Shown here one piece after another: positions 44,919 through 54,977 of a DNA stretch of 64,000 bases. Origin of the DNA: Colocasia esculenta (taxonomy: Eukaryota; Streptophyta; Magnoliopsida; Alismatales; Araceae); contig CM024766.1 of the NCBI GenBank assembly GCA_014218235.1, positions 66,825,207 through 66,889,206 of the forward strand, given 5' to 3'. The notes under the pieces were generated by a model, which saw only the letters and a list, made by a program, of their open reading frames with translations, had not been told where the DNA came from and made no database searches. Positions within the stretch are counted from its first letter, which is position 1. Every line of letters begins with the position of its first letter. A program made the position numbers and the translations under genes.

Positions 44919-46338
44919 ACCTTCTGACCATCTAGCCATTGGAAGCAGATGGGTTTTCAGAAATAAAATGGATGAATCAGGAGCAATCACCAGGAATAAG
45001 GCCAGACTTGTAGCTCAAGGATATTCCCAAGAGGAAGGCATAGATTTTGATGAAACCTATTCTCCAGCAGCTAGATTAGAGGCAATCAGAATTTTATTAG
45101 CATATGCATGTTCTCTTAATATTAATATATTTCAGATGGATGTTAAAAGTACTTTTTTGAATGGTTTTGCTAAAGAAGAAGTATATGTTGAGCAACCACC
45201 AGGTTTTGAAGATACTACTTATCCAAATCATGTTTTCCGTTTAAAGAAAACATTGTATGGTCTGAAACAAGCTCCAAGAGCTTGGTATGAAAGATTAAGT
45301 GCTTATCTTATATCACATGATTTTATAAGAGGTAAAGTTGATAGCACACTATTTATAAAGAAATTTTTAGATGGAATGTTGATAGTACAAATATATGTTG
45401 ATGACATTATTTTTTGTTCTACTAATGAATCACTTTGTAAGTTCTTTGAAAATCTGATGCAAAGTGAATTTGAAATGAGCATGATTGGTGAGCTTAATTA
45501 TTTTCTTGGGTTGCAAATCAAGCAAACAAAGGAAGGAACTCACATTTGTCAAACCAAATATATTTCAGATTTACTTTCTAAGTATGGTTTGGACAAGTGT
45601 AAGCCATTAGGCACACCCATGAGCTCAGGAATTAAGTTAGATAGTGACCCTCTTGGTAAAAAAGTAGATCAAAAAGTCTATAGAGGAATGAATGGATCAC
45701 TGCTCTATCTTACTGCTAGTAGACTAGATATAATATTCAGTGTTTGTTTATGTGCAAGATTTCAAGCTGATCCAAGAGAATCTCATGTTCATGTTGTTAA
45801 AAGAATTTTTAAATATCTTATAAATACCAGTAAATTAGGATTATGGTATCCCAGATGTTCAGATTTCAAGTTAATTGGATATAGTGATGTTGACTATGCT
45901 GGATGCAAAATAGATAGGAAAAGCACCAGTGGTACATGTCAAATTCTTGCAGGGTGCTTGATATCTTGGTCTTCTAGGAAGCAAAATTCAATGGCTTTAT
46001 CCACCACAGAAGCTGAATACATTACAGCTGGAAGTTGCTGTAATCAACTCTTGTGGATTAAACATCAACTAGAAGATTATGGTCATCAACTCCAAGAAAT
46101 TCCAATTCTATGTGACAACACAAGCACAATAAATTTGACCAAGAATCCTATCCAGCACTCAAGAACAAAGCACATTGAGGTTAGACATCACTTCATCAGG
46201 GACCATGTAAGTAATGGCAATATTTTACTTGAATTTGTATCTACTGAAAATCAACTTGCTGATATTTTTACAAAACTTCTTCCTGAGGATAGATTCACAT
46301 CTATTAGAAGAGAAATAGGTATGTGTAATCCTGACTAA
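44893..46338 (+). CDS. pol: B reverse transcriptase and RNase H, largely open
   Basis: The open frame extends upstream to 44827, but RT text begins near QVWTLVPRP. It holds SRWVFRNKMDESG, FQMDVKSTFLNG, YGLKQAPRAWYERL, YVDD (45394-45405), then RNase H with YSDVDYAGCKIDRKSTSGT, ALSTTEAEYITAG, LCDNTSTINLTKNP and LADIFTKLLPEDRF. It is the longest intact enzyme frame in the window, but upstream frameshifts mean it cannot be made as part of a full polyprotein. Some conserved bases are changed (GMNGSLLYL in place of GMIGSLLYL). Confidence 0.93.
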   Translation, partial: SQVWTLVPRPSDHLAIGSRWVFRNKMDESGAITRNKARLVAQGYSQEEGIDFDETYSPAARLEAIRILLAYACSLNINIFQMDVKSTFLNGFAKEEVYVEQPPGFEDTTYPNHVFRLKKTLYGLKQAPRAWYERLSAYLISHDFIRGKVDSTLFIKKFLDGMLIVQIYVDDIIFCSTNESLCKFFENLMQSEFEMSMIGELNYFLGLQIKQTKEGTHICQTKYISDLLSKYGLDKCKPLGTPMSSGIKLDSDPLGKKVDQKVYRGMNGSLLYLTASRLDIIFSVCLCARFQADPRESHVHVVKRIFKYLINTSKLGLWYPRCSDFKLIGYSDVDYAGCKIDRKSTSGTCQILAGCLISWSSRKQNSMALSTTEAEYITAGSCCNQLLWIKHQLEDYGHQLQEIPILCDNTSTINLTKNPIQHSRTKHIEVRHHFIRDHVSNGNILLEFVSTENQLADIFTKLLPEDRFTSIRREIGMCNPD

Positions 46339-46600
46339 ATTGCCAAATTTAAATGATGCTTGAATTGCATACTAAGAAACTGCTATGAAAAATGCCATTT
46401 CTGAATGGTCTGTGAAAACTCTCCTATAAAATTTTCTAAGTCTCAGCACTGCGACTTGTGAAGTCAAAGTGCATTCGACTCATATATAAATCTTGCATTC
46501 GACTGATAAAGTCGAATACATAATTTGACTTACCATGTTAAAGTTTGAAAAGGTGCTTCCCATTAAAAATTGTATAACTAAAACGTTTTTTTTGGCGCAT
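46339..46600 (+). other. B spacer after RNase H with TCGA words
   Basis: It is non-coding. TCGA cores stand at 46475, 46499 and 46512 (24 and 13 apart), matching the LTR word TTCGAC/GTCGAA. So the array word also lies outside the LTR. Confidence 0.75.
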
Positions 46601-46691
46601 TTATGACGAAATGGTCCATTCAGTCAATCTCGTCCGTTCACCCAGAAATCTCAGGTCAGTTACTTTTTTCTTTATTATATAAGAAACCCCT

Positions 46692-49600
46692 TTGTCTATG
46701 CGAAGACACTCTTTCAAATTTCGTCTTCGACTCCCTTGTCTTCTTCCTTCTCTTCGCGCCCTTACTGTTCTCCGGCGAAGGTCTTCTGGAAACTCAGTGA
46801 TTGGATATGTCAATGGGACCAAGATTTCTGTATCTGAAGAGTTGTTGGTTGAGATTTTGGAATGTCCAAACTTCGGGCATAAGCTTAGTGAAGTCGTGCC
46901 TTCAGAAGAGCAAAAATTGGGGATTATAGGAAGTTTGGCCACTATCAGTAAGAAAGGGCTTTTGGTAAATGAACTAACAGTGGAGAAGAGACTACTCCAT
47001 TCAGTTATATCAACCATTGTGACTCCTAGAGTAGGGACCCATTCCTCCATCACCTCCAGGGATGGAAATCTGTTATTTTGGGCTATTCAGAGGCATAAGG
47101 TAAACTTGCCTGCAGTGATTTTGGAAAGGATGATAGCTTCCAAAATTTTGCAGGAGTCCTTTCCCTATGGACCTCTGCTTACATCTATTTTCAAAAAGTT
47201 CTCAGTAGATTTATCTGAAGAAATTTCCGTTGGAATCAAGGAAAAGATTGGCATTTCCACCTTAAAAAGAAGTCATTACACTTTAGTCAACAAAAGGCAA
47301 AATTTATGGTTGAAGGATTCTGTACCAGAATGTACCCATGAAGTCTTTACTGATGAATCACTCATTCCATCATCCTCTCAAGCATTTCGGCAAAAAGAAG
47401 AACCAGTAGCACAAGTCAGATCTGAAGTCCCTGTTCAGATTCAAGAGCAAGAAGATCAGTTTCATGTCTCCTCCTCTCTTCCTGAACCAGATGCACCTGA
47501 AGACACCATAAATGAAGTTCTAAGAGATATAAGAGGAAAAGGAGTAGCATATGATGATATCCCTGCATCTACTCCATTGGAACATGAATTTGAGGAAAGA
47601 GAGCATCATTCTTCCCCTTCTCAGTTTGAGACCCGGCCAAGGTCTCAGGGGGAGAGTAGCAACTGTCTTAACTCCATCTTGGAATTGTTGAGCAAGCAAT
47701 AGGAGAATCTCTTTGTTCTTCAATTGCAAGTTGACTTCATTGATGCCAAGTTCGATGGTTTGACTAATGAGGTCAAATAAATCAATGATTTATTGCTTCA
47801 GTTGGTGTGCCAACAGGGCACTTCCCGGCCATCAGGGCCTTCTTCCTGTCAGCAGCAAGAGGAACAAGTTCTAGATCAAGAGCCTCAAGTTCTAGAACCT
47901 AAAGTTCTAGAAAAGGAACAGCAACCAGTGGAAGAAAAAGAGCATGAGCTAGAGGCTGAGCAGCAGCAGGAAAAAGATCAGCCTTAGCAGTTTTCTGAGC
48001 AGTAGTCTGAGCAGCAGCAAGAGCAGGAGCCAGAGCCTCAAGCAACACCTTCCGAACTGGCTATTATATTATTTCAACAGAAAGTTGAGTAGCAGCATAA
48101 GGCAATTTCAGAGGAACCTCCACTAGCAGCAGTAGCAGAAGTTGAGCAGAAGCAGCAGGAATCCCAGCAAGAGTCTAGGCCTAAGAGATCCCTTGAAGAT
48201 GTTTCCAAGCCCAAGGTCAAGACCTTTAAGAGGAAAGTGAAGACAAGACTGATAAAGGATGGTGAACCTGTCTTCCCTTCTCCTTCTAGGCCAACTCCAC
48301 CTATTCCAACTTCCTCTGTTGAACTTCCTCCAGAGCCTAAAGAGCCCACACCATCTCATCCTCAACCTACTGCACCCTCAGCACCTACTTCCTCCACTAC
48401 TGAAATTCCTCCACCATCTGCCTCATCGGATCCTCCTCTACTTACACCAATTCCAAAGGATCCATTTCATCAAGTCATACAATTCAAAATCTATCCTATG
48501 AAATACCAATTTAAACCTTCCAAGGCACACATTCCTATTCTACATACTCAACCTCCACATTATTTTTCTTCTCTTCCCACTGCTACCAAATTAGGAAAGT
48601 CCCTCCTACATTTAGCTGAAATTCTTCCTAGCATTCAGCTTTCCTCCTCCCGTGGACCCAAGTTGGGAGATAACCCTTCCAAACTTTTTCCTCCCTTTTG
48701 GTATGCCTTCATCTACCATTCTGAGCATTACATTAATTTGTTCAAAGAATATCTTTCTATTAGAGCATTTCTTGAAGTCCATGAAATGCCAGGTTTCACA
48801 TTTGAACACTAGCTTCCCACTCTTCTTCGCACCACACAAATCTCAGTGGATGAACTCCGCCTGATTTCTCAAAATTGCCATAGCCTAACCCCCAAAGAAT
48901 TCCTTGATCTCTATTTGTGAAGAAGCTGTCAAATATCAGGAGTCCCAATCCAGAAACCAATTCTTAGATGTCCAACTTCATTTGAATATGAGGTTCCATG
49001 ATCTGTTTGGGCTCCTCATCAGGGATTCTCAGGCCAAGTATAACCGCATGAAATCATTCAACTTTGAAAGATTCAAGCTTGGATTGCCTGATGTGTCTAA
49101 ACACCAATGGGGAAATCTTCTAAGAGGCCAAAGACAAATCATTCCCTTCATGACTGTGGCCTTACCATCCGGACTATATCCATCCTTTTTAGGAACTGTT
49201 GCTCATAGAAGAGACTTTGTTGAAGCAGTCTTCAACAGATTCATTCGGATTTCCACTAGATTCAAAATCAAGTACAAAATGAAGTTGTCCTTTCAAATAT
49301 TTGTGTTTCTACATCTTTCCAAGAACCCTCATCACCTGTTAGACTTTCAGTTGTGTTTTGCTGAGTCTGAAAGGTTCTCCCTTGATCAGTGGGCAGCTGC
49401 TTACCCTGCAGATCACACTGAGTGTGAGAAAATGAAGCTTTCTCCCTATGAGTTTTTGTCCAAAAGTTTCAAGGACTTAAAGTAGAACATTGGTCATAAG
49501 TGGGCACAAAGTTACTTAGTCTATTATCAAGCCAAAGATGCAGTTGTGACCAGAGGTTTGCACTGGAACATTACTATTCATGAATTTCTTCATCTTGCAG

Positions 49601-49854
49601 CCTCTAAGAAGTTTGTTCACCTTAAGTATCGTCTGAGCACGAACAAGTACTACCTCAAGAGAAGCTGGTACCATAGGCGCCACATCAAATCTCATAGGAA
49701 GCTGCCCACCACCAGTCCCAACTATAATATTAACTCTGCTTTCTTTAATAATTTCTTCTCTGAAAATGAGGAGAAGCTCTGGGATCTTCTCAAACCATAT
49801 CTTGCTCAAATTCCCAGATCTTTGTACTTACCTAGCTCCACATCTTGGTCTTAA
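46692..49854 (+). pseudogene. B accessory (third) ORF, env-position, Transposase_32-like
   Basis: The start is uncertain; I take the ATG opening the long frame. Residues 1-235 (VIGYVNGTKISVSEELLVEIL ... YGPLLTSIFKKFSVDLSEE ... STLKRSHYTLVNKRQNLWL) resemble the family Pfam calls putative plant transposon protein, known from accessory ORFs of SIRE and Athila elements. Next come a short coiled coil (47706-47780), a long Gln/Glu/Pro-rich region (47800-48470) and a second globular region (48480-49854). Stops occur at 47700, 47779, 47986, 48003, 48090 and about 48810, and a frameshift at about 48900. SIRE third ORFs are called env-like, but I see no signal peptide or membrane segment, so an envelope role is not supported here. 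Confidence 0.6.
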
Positions 49855-50047
49855 ACACTATGTTGTATATTTTTTAATGCAGTTATGATCCATGTTTTCC
49901 TTGCTTATTTCATGTTTTCCTTGTGATTCAATACCCTTTCTGTTAATGCCATAAAGGGGGAGAAGGAGGTAAGCTAAGAAACTAGAACATCATCTAAATC
50001 TCAAAATTTTTATTTTCACGGTCTATTTTAAAGTTTTTGTCATTAAC

Positions 50048-50062
50048 AAAAAGGGGGAGAAT
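50048..50062 (+). other. B polypurine tract
   Basis: AAAAAGGGGGAGAAT-type tract directly before the 3' LTR. A similar tract, AAAGGGGGAGAAGG, lies about 95 bp upstream near 49955, as in C. Confidence 0.9.
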
Positions 50063-52084
50063 TATTGAGCAACTACCCCTAAGAAAATCTAAGATTTTGA
50101 AGATATAGTATATATCATGTTTTTGCTATGACTAAATCCTTAAATAGACTATCTACAAAGAAAATGTATCACAAAATATATATGCATACAACTGTGTGAT
50201 AAACTTCATCGCCAAAATTTTCTAAGCCCACAGACTCTCCTATAGCATACTAAATCCGACTTCAGACTTCGACTGTTGACTCTGACTCCTTCAGAATCGA
50301 AGTCAAACCCATCATAAATTTTTTTTTTAAGTCCACTTAGTTATACATGATTCGACTGTCTACTTCGACTCTTACAGTCGAAAGCTTCATATATCTAACT
50401 TCATGATTCGACTATCGGCTTCGACTGTTATAGTCGAATGCTTCATAAATCTATCTTCATTATCCGACTGTCATCTTCGACTGATACAGTCGAATGTTTC
50501 AGAACTCCAAATTATGACTGCCTAAGTCGAATTACATTGTTTTTCTTGTTGAAGTCGAATCACTCCTATTGTATGATCTTATGAATTCGACTTCACTGTC
50601 AGTTCTATACTTGATACTTTTCTGTCACAAAGATTAAACAATTAATCTAATCTTGTTTCCTAATCATCTTGGACATATTTTTTAATGAGATCTTCATTGA
50701 TTAAACATTTTATTGATCCATCAGATTATTATTATTTTATTATAATTTCTCTGACAGGACAAGTCATATTATACATAAACTATTCATCTAAATCCTGCAC
50801 AGATTATTTCTGAAATCTTTTTAACTAAGTTGTGTGTTATTTATGTCTTTTTTTCGGATTTCCTTGGATACAAAGAGATACAGTGCATTTATGAAATTAC
50901 AGGCGCATGGCATCTGACATGACTTACCTACCACTGGCAGACCCATGCCCTACCTTTTTAGCATATATGTTTGTCTACTTTTTCTGTCTGAAAGCACACC
51001 TATACGAGGTTTCCATGCCTTCTTTTGTACTCCTCTAACTTACCTACCTCAAAGGTATGGAGATGTTCTTCCTTTCTGTCTTGTCTTTGTTGTAGACATT
51101 TATTGGAGCACGTTTGTAGCATGCTACCTTCACAGTCCACCTGTTGAGAAGATATCTATCTAGCTGTGAAGATGCAACCCACATCTGAAGACATTGGAAA
51201 GAAGCAAGACAGAAGAACCAATGGATAACAAGCTTTGCTAAAATCCAAATGATTTTAGAGCTCTCTTCAAATGGGAAAATTCCAACGGCCATCTTTCAAA
51301 TGGCTATATTCTGAAGCTATTTAAAAGAAGCTGAAGTTTGAAAGAAACAACACACATAGTGAAAACACAAGCCTTTGCAACTTCTGTGAGCTTCATACTT
51401 CGAACTCCCTCAAGCCAGAAAATACACAAGCCTTCTTGCAAGCCAACTTTGAAAGCTCCCCTCTTCAGCATAAAGTCTCTGAAGCTCTCTAAGTTCTTCT
51501 TAGAAGTCTTATGTTTGGGTGGCAATTGTAATTGCTCATTCTCTGAAGTCCACCCTGCTCTTTCAGATAGGATTTGAGTCTAATTTCTGATCTGTTGAAA
51601 TCCTTCTGAAGTTAGTGTGTGTTTGTGCTCAGCTCTGAGGCAAACACACGTGTCTTCTTATTATTTTCTTATGTAAATTCTGCAGAAGGTTGTTCTGCAT
51701 TTCCCCTCCTGTGTAGGGAAGGCCTTTGTGTAAGGCAGTTGTTGTACCCTGGTTTGGGAAGACTTGCTTGGGAGCAAGTTGGATTGTAATTCTTCTCAAG
51801 GGTGAGAGAAGGCCAATTTATTGGCAGATTAGTGGAAATCTCAAGTGGTTGGCTTGAGGACTGAATGTAGGACTTCCATGTAGGAAGGGCCGAACCAGGA
51901 TAAATCCTTGTGCATACTTGTGTGATTGTTTCCGCCTAGTTCACACTTGAATCACACACACCACACTATGTACTAAAGAATTTATTTAGTGTTGTGCAAT
52001 TTCAGAAGAAAATTTTAAAAGCAAGAAGTCCTATTCACCCCCCCCCCCCCTCTAGGACATATATTGTGTCATTTCGATCCAACA
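50063..52084 (+). repeat. B 3' LTR
   Basis: It is colinear with the 5' LTR and ends CGATCCAACA. The first dinucleotide is TA instead of TG. It holds the two segments missing from the 5' copy and a longer poly-C run near 52038. It keeps the TCGA array in its best form. Confidence 0.92.
50256..50590. repeat. TTCGAC/GTCGAA array in B 3' LTR
   Basis: Three units have cores at 50352/50365/50378, 50408/50421/50434 and 50464 (CCGA)/50477/50490: 13-13 spacing and an exact 56-bp period. Further cores lie at 50269 and 50297 (28 apart), 50527 and 50555 (28 apart) and 50587. The unit's outer words ATTCGACTGT and ACAGTCGAAT are perfect inverted complements. Confidence 0.9.
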
Positions 52085-52712
52085 CGGAGGTCCCGTCATA
52101 CTTGTGGTATTTCGGGGCCTTGAAACCTGGAGCAAAGTAGGCATTGGGGAGTTTGTAGTAGTTCTGGAGAGAGTGAGGCTTGGAGAGGGACAAGGACTCG
52201 GCTAAGAGCTTCCTAACAAGACCCTCCATCTCCGACCGGGAGATGGATTCGGATTGAGTGGGGGGTGTGGGCTAAACATAGGATGGATAGGCAAAGGGAG
52301 GAGTTGGAATGGGAGTGGGTAAGGGAGTGGGGGGAGGAATAGGAGTGGAGATGGGGACCCGGGATGGGGTGACCAACCTAGGAATGGGCCTAGATGAGGA
52401 AGCATTAAATGGAGATGGAGATGGAGAGGAAGGAGAAGCCATTGAAATGACGTCCTTGGGCGAATAGCAGGACATGAGTTTGGAGAATTCGGGGTCATCT
52501 TGGATTTCTTGAGCATATGCGGGGTTGACCCTCAAACTCACCTCATCACTATCCGCTTGAGAGGAGGATGATTGAATTGACTCTTCAGGCTGAACATTAC
52601 AATTAAACATTCCGACAAATTCATTATGGATATTAGCATGGATGTTATCATCATATTCAAAAGCCAGATTGTTAGACATGTTAACGGAGTTCAACCAAGA
52701 GTTCATTATCAC
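52085..52712 (-). pseudogene. gag: F gag N-terminal part (right of B)
   Basis: The frame begins MIMNSWLNSVNMSNNLAFEY; a true start may be the ATG coding MSNNLAFEYDD. It contains a Pro/Ser-rich head (SMASPSSPSPSPFNASSS) like that of E gag. After a stop at about 52272 it resumes with EMEGLVRKLLAESLSLSK and KYHKYDGTS, which joins the gag domain beginning at 39467 once B is removed. Confidence 0.8.
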
Positions 52713-53376
52713 ACAACCTACTGATTTTAAGATGGTTAAGTTGATTAATTACACTATTGTTAGGAGAAATGTGGACTTGTACCAAACAATGTTATCAAAC
52801 AATGTTCCCAAAAATTTTTAAATGTTCATGGTGTGTGTTAATTAGACTTGTAAAGGCCGGTTCTCTCACCTCTCACTCAAACCTAGGTGAATAGGCAGAC
52901 TAGATGGGAGGATAAAGGTCCTCCTGCCCCGTACCATGAGGGAATCCACGAAATTTAGGGACTTATGGAGTTCTCCTTGAAACCAACCCGATTTACCCAA
53001 GAGGGAATCCCTGAGTAAAAGGTTGTGAATCAAGGAGGGGATATCCTAAAATGTGTGGGGAGGCTAGAACAGAAGAGAATAAGGAACCCCCTATGACTGA
53101 GGACCGTTAGAAATCAAACAGGAAGCAGATAGAAAAGGAATCAATCAAAACAGCTCAAAAAAAAGCTTCTGGGAAATAAACGGCAAAGACATGGACGTTC
53201 AGTTTTTCAGAAGACAGTAAATGGCAGTATCGACTGACACTAAGGAGGAGTAAACGGCAAGCTATGTTGACGCTAAGAAGGAATAGACGACAGGAATGAT
53301 CGATGTTTACCTGTGTAGACGGTAGGATCGCTTGCCGTCTACCTGTGTGCAGGCTGAAACCATGGCAGCAGAAGCT
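52713..53376 (-). other. F 5' leader with GACGGC/GCCGTC words
   Basis: It is non-coding and lies between primer site and gag. The part near the primer site (53180-53340) carries many words of the types AACGGCA, GACGGTA, TAGACGAC and TGCCGTCTA, including the 18-bp-spaced pair at 53316 and 53334. Confidence 0.65.
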
Positions 53377-53394
53377 GTCCCACCGTGATTGCCA
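53377..53394 (-). other. F primer-binding site (tRNA-Arg-like)
   Basis: The minus strand reads TGGCAATCACGGTGGGAC, one base different from the sites in E and in F's left copy, and nine bases from the LTR end. Confidence 0.7.
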
Positions 53395-53403
53395 AAGAGG
53401 AGC

Positions 53404-54660
53404 TGTCGACGCTCTGTTCCGCGCCCCCGCGAGCACTTGGACCCTCTGGAGGTTCCCGAACATTGCTACTCCCTCGTTGGCATTGAATGATGGCTGGTTG
53501 ACTTTGTTGACTCCTCGTTTGGCCACATTGACCAAGGGGAAAAACAAAGAGAACAGCAAAGGAAGTGAATGGGAGGTGATCGCCAGGGCCTTACCTGTGC
53601 CCAAGGAAGTGTTATAATCACGTTGGTGACGTAGCCTCGCACAACGGTCGATGGTGGGACTCCAACTTTCTCCTCTTCGGCCGGCCAAAGAGAAGAAGCT
53701 CCACGGTCTCATTTGGGTGTTCCTGCCATAAGAAAAGACTCTATTAGAGTTGGTGAAGTGTGGTAAATGTCCAAAACAGAAAAGAAAATGCTTAAAAAGA
53801 GAGCCCCGTACCGGTTGCGGGCTTGAGAAGAGGGGTGGCCAAGTGCTATGACCACCCTTCTTCTCTCCATTTTTTGGTTGGAAAACCCCTTTTGGGTGTG
53901 TTTGGAGTGTGCACTACATGCCTAGGGTGTGCTTTTGTGTAGTGAGTTGCATGCAAAGCTAAGAGGAAGAGGAAGAAAGAGAAAGAGAGGAGGGAGATGA
54001 TCCTCGTTTGTAGTCATTGATGGCTACTTGTGGACTCCTCCAGCACGTGGTGAAGCCTCCTGGATGCTCCAAAGGTTTAGAGGAAGTAGTGGAAGTAGAG
54101 GTGGAAGCTTTAGTGGGTTTTCTTTCTCTTCTCTCAAGGCAATATAGCATGAGCTCGTCCAACATCTCCTCTCCACTTAGAAGGCCAAGGAGTGACCTAT
54201 ATAGGCAGTGGGGTCAGAGCTAGAAATCCTAGGATGCTCAAGTGTGAGAAAACACACTTAAACATGTGGCAATCCATGTGTTAAGGCTTGAACCAATGAG
54301 AGGGGTCCATGTAGGACTTTTACTGGGTCAAGGGGGTACCAAGGTGGCCCATTTGCCCGTTGGGAACGGCCCTATGTGTTGCATGGCTGAAGAGAGGGCG
54401 TTTAGTGGGTTGGAATCTCGGGCAGTTGTGTAGACCAAGTAAACCAGGTTGATGTCCAACGATGCTGCCGCCAACCCCATGCAGACGTCAACACATGTGG
54501 ACGCCAACTTGAATAGACGTCTAGGTGTTGTGCCGCCAACCAATGGTCAGCGGCAGTCGATATTGCCATCTACATGGAATCTGAGGCAAGTCAACAAGCG
54601 GTTAAACAAGCCTTATTGGGCCATGAACCATGCGGAGATGGGCCAAATATCGCGTCTACA
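53404..54660 (-). repeat. F 5' LTR
   Basis: It starts TGTAGACGC on the minus strand at 54660 and is closely similar to 19749-20994. CCTATATAGG at 54196-54205 is the TATA-like element, shared with the other copy at 20531-20540. Its outer border meets gag text of D. Confidence 0.87.
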
Positions 54661-54823
54661 CCTCCCCCACCACAGGTGCGGCTGGCTGAACTGGCGGCTG
54701 CTGGTCCAACTGAGTCCGAATCTATGTAATGCTATCCCACAACCTCTCTATCATTTGTTGCGTGGTCTCTCCCGGCTCATCATCATCATCACCTCCACCT
54801 CCCCAATCTCTTCGGTCAGCCAT
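54661..54823 (-). pseudogene. gag: D gag N-terminus
   Basis: The ATG at 54823 begins MADRRDWGGGGDDDEPGETT, then TQQMIERLWDSIT and a Pro/Gln-rich tail. This is a typical gypsy Gag opening. A TAG at 54722-54724 interrupts it. The frame is cut at 54661 by the LTR of F; the remaining gag is at 19655 downward. Confidence 0.75.
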
Positions 54824-54962
54824 TTACAGCCTCTGCAGACACAAAATTCCATACACACACATACAAGTATATCATTACCTAAACAGGGCCAACTACCAGC
54901 AGAAGATCATTGTAAGGAACATGCTATGTACATTTTCCATTCCTTCATATTTACACAGACCT

Positions 54963-54974
54963 TGCTCCGATACC
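54963..54974 (-). other. D primer-binding site (Met-tRNA-like)
   Basis: The minus strand reads TGGTATCGGAGC, a Met-type primer site with one change, next to the LTR end (...AAGGTCACA). The interval 54824-54962 is leader. Confidence 0.8.
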
Positions 54975-54977
54975 AAT

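Larger units (their letters stand above)
39468..52084 (+). mobile_element. Element B: Ty1/copia, SIRE/Maximus-like with long accessory ORF
   Basis: The plus-strand order is LTR, Met-type primer site, gag, protease, integrase, RT, RNase H, a roughly 3.2-kb accessory coding region, polypurine tract, LTR. It interrupts F gag. Flanks read CAGAG (39463-39467) and CGGAG (52085-52089), a five-base duplication with one change. SIRE-like elements characteristically carry such a third coding region. Confidence 0.92.
19656..54660 (-). mobile_element. Element F: Tat/Ogre-like, Gag-only (non-autonomous) LTR retrotransposon, interrupted by C and B
   Basis: With C and B taken out, F reads on the minus strand LTR (53404-54660), primer site, leader, gag (52712-52085 then 39467-38023), a non-coding spacer (38022-36905 and 23160-20995), polypurine tract, LTR (19749-20994). 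The internal part is about 6 kb and holds no recognisable pol. Such LTR elements with only gag are known in plants (TR-GAG type) and depend on a partner's enzymes. Both outer borders lie in gag sequence of D-like type, so F appears inserted in D. The left end carries an extra primer site and stub. Confidence 0.75.
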
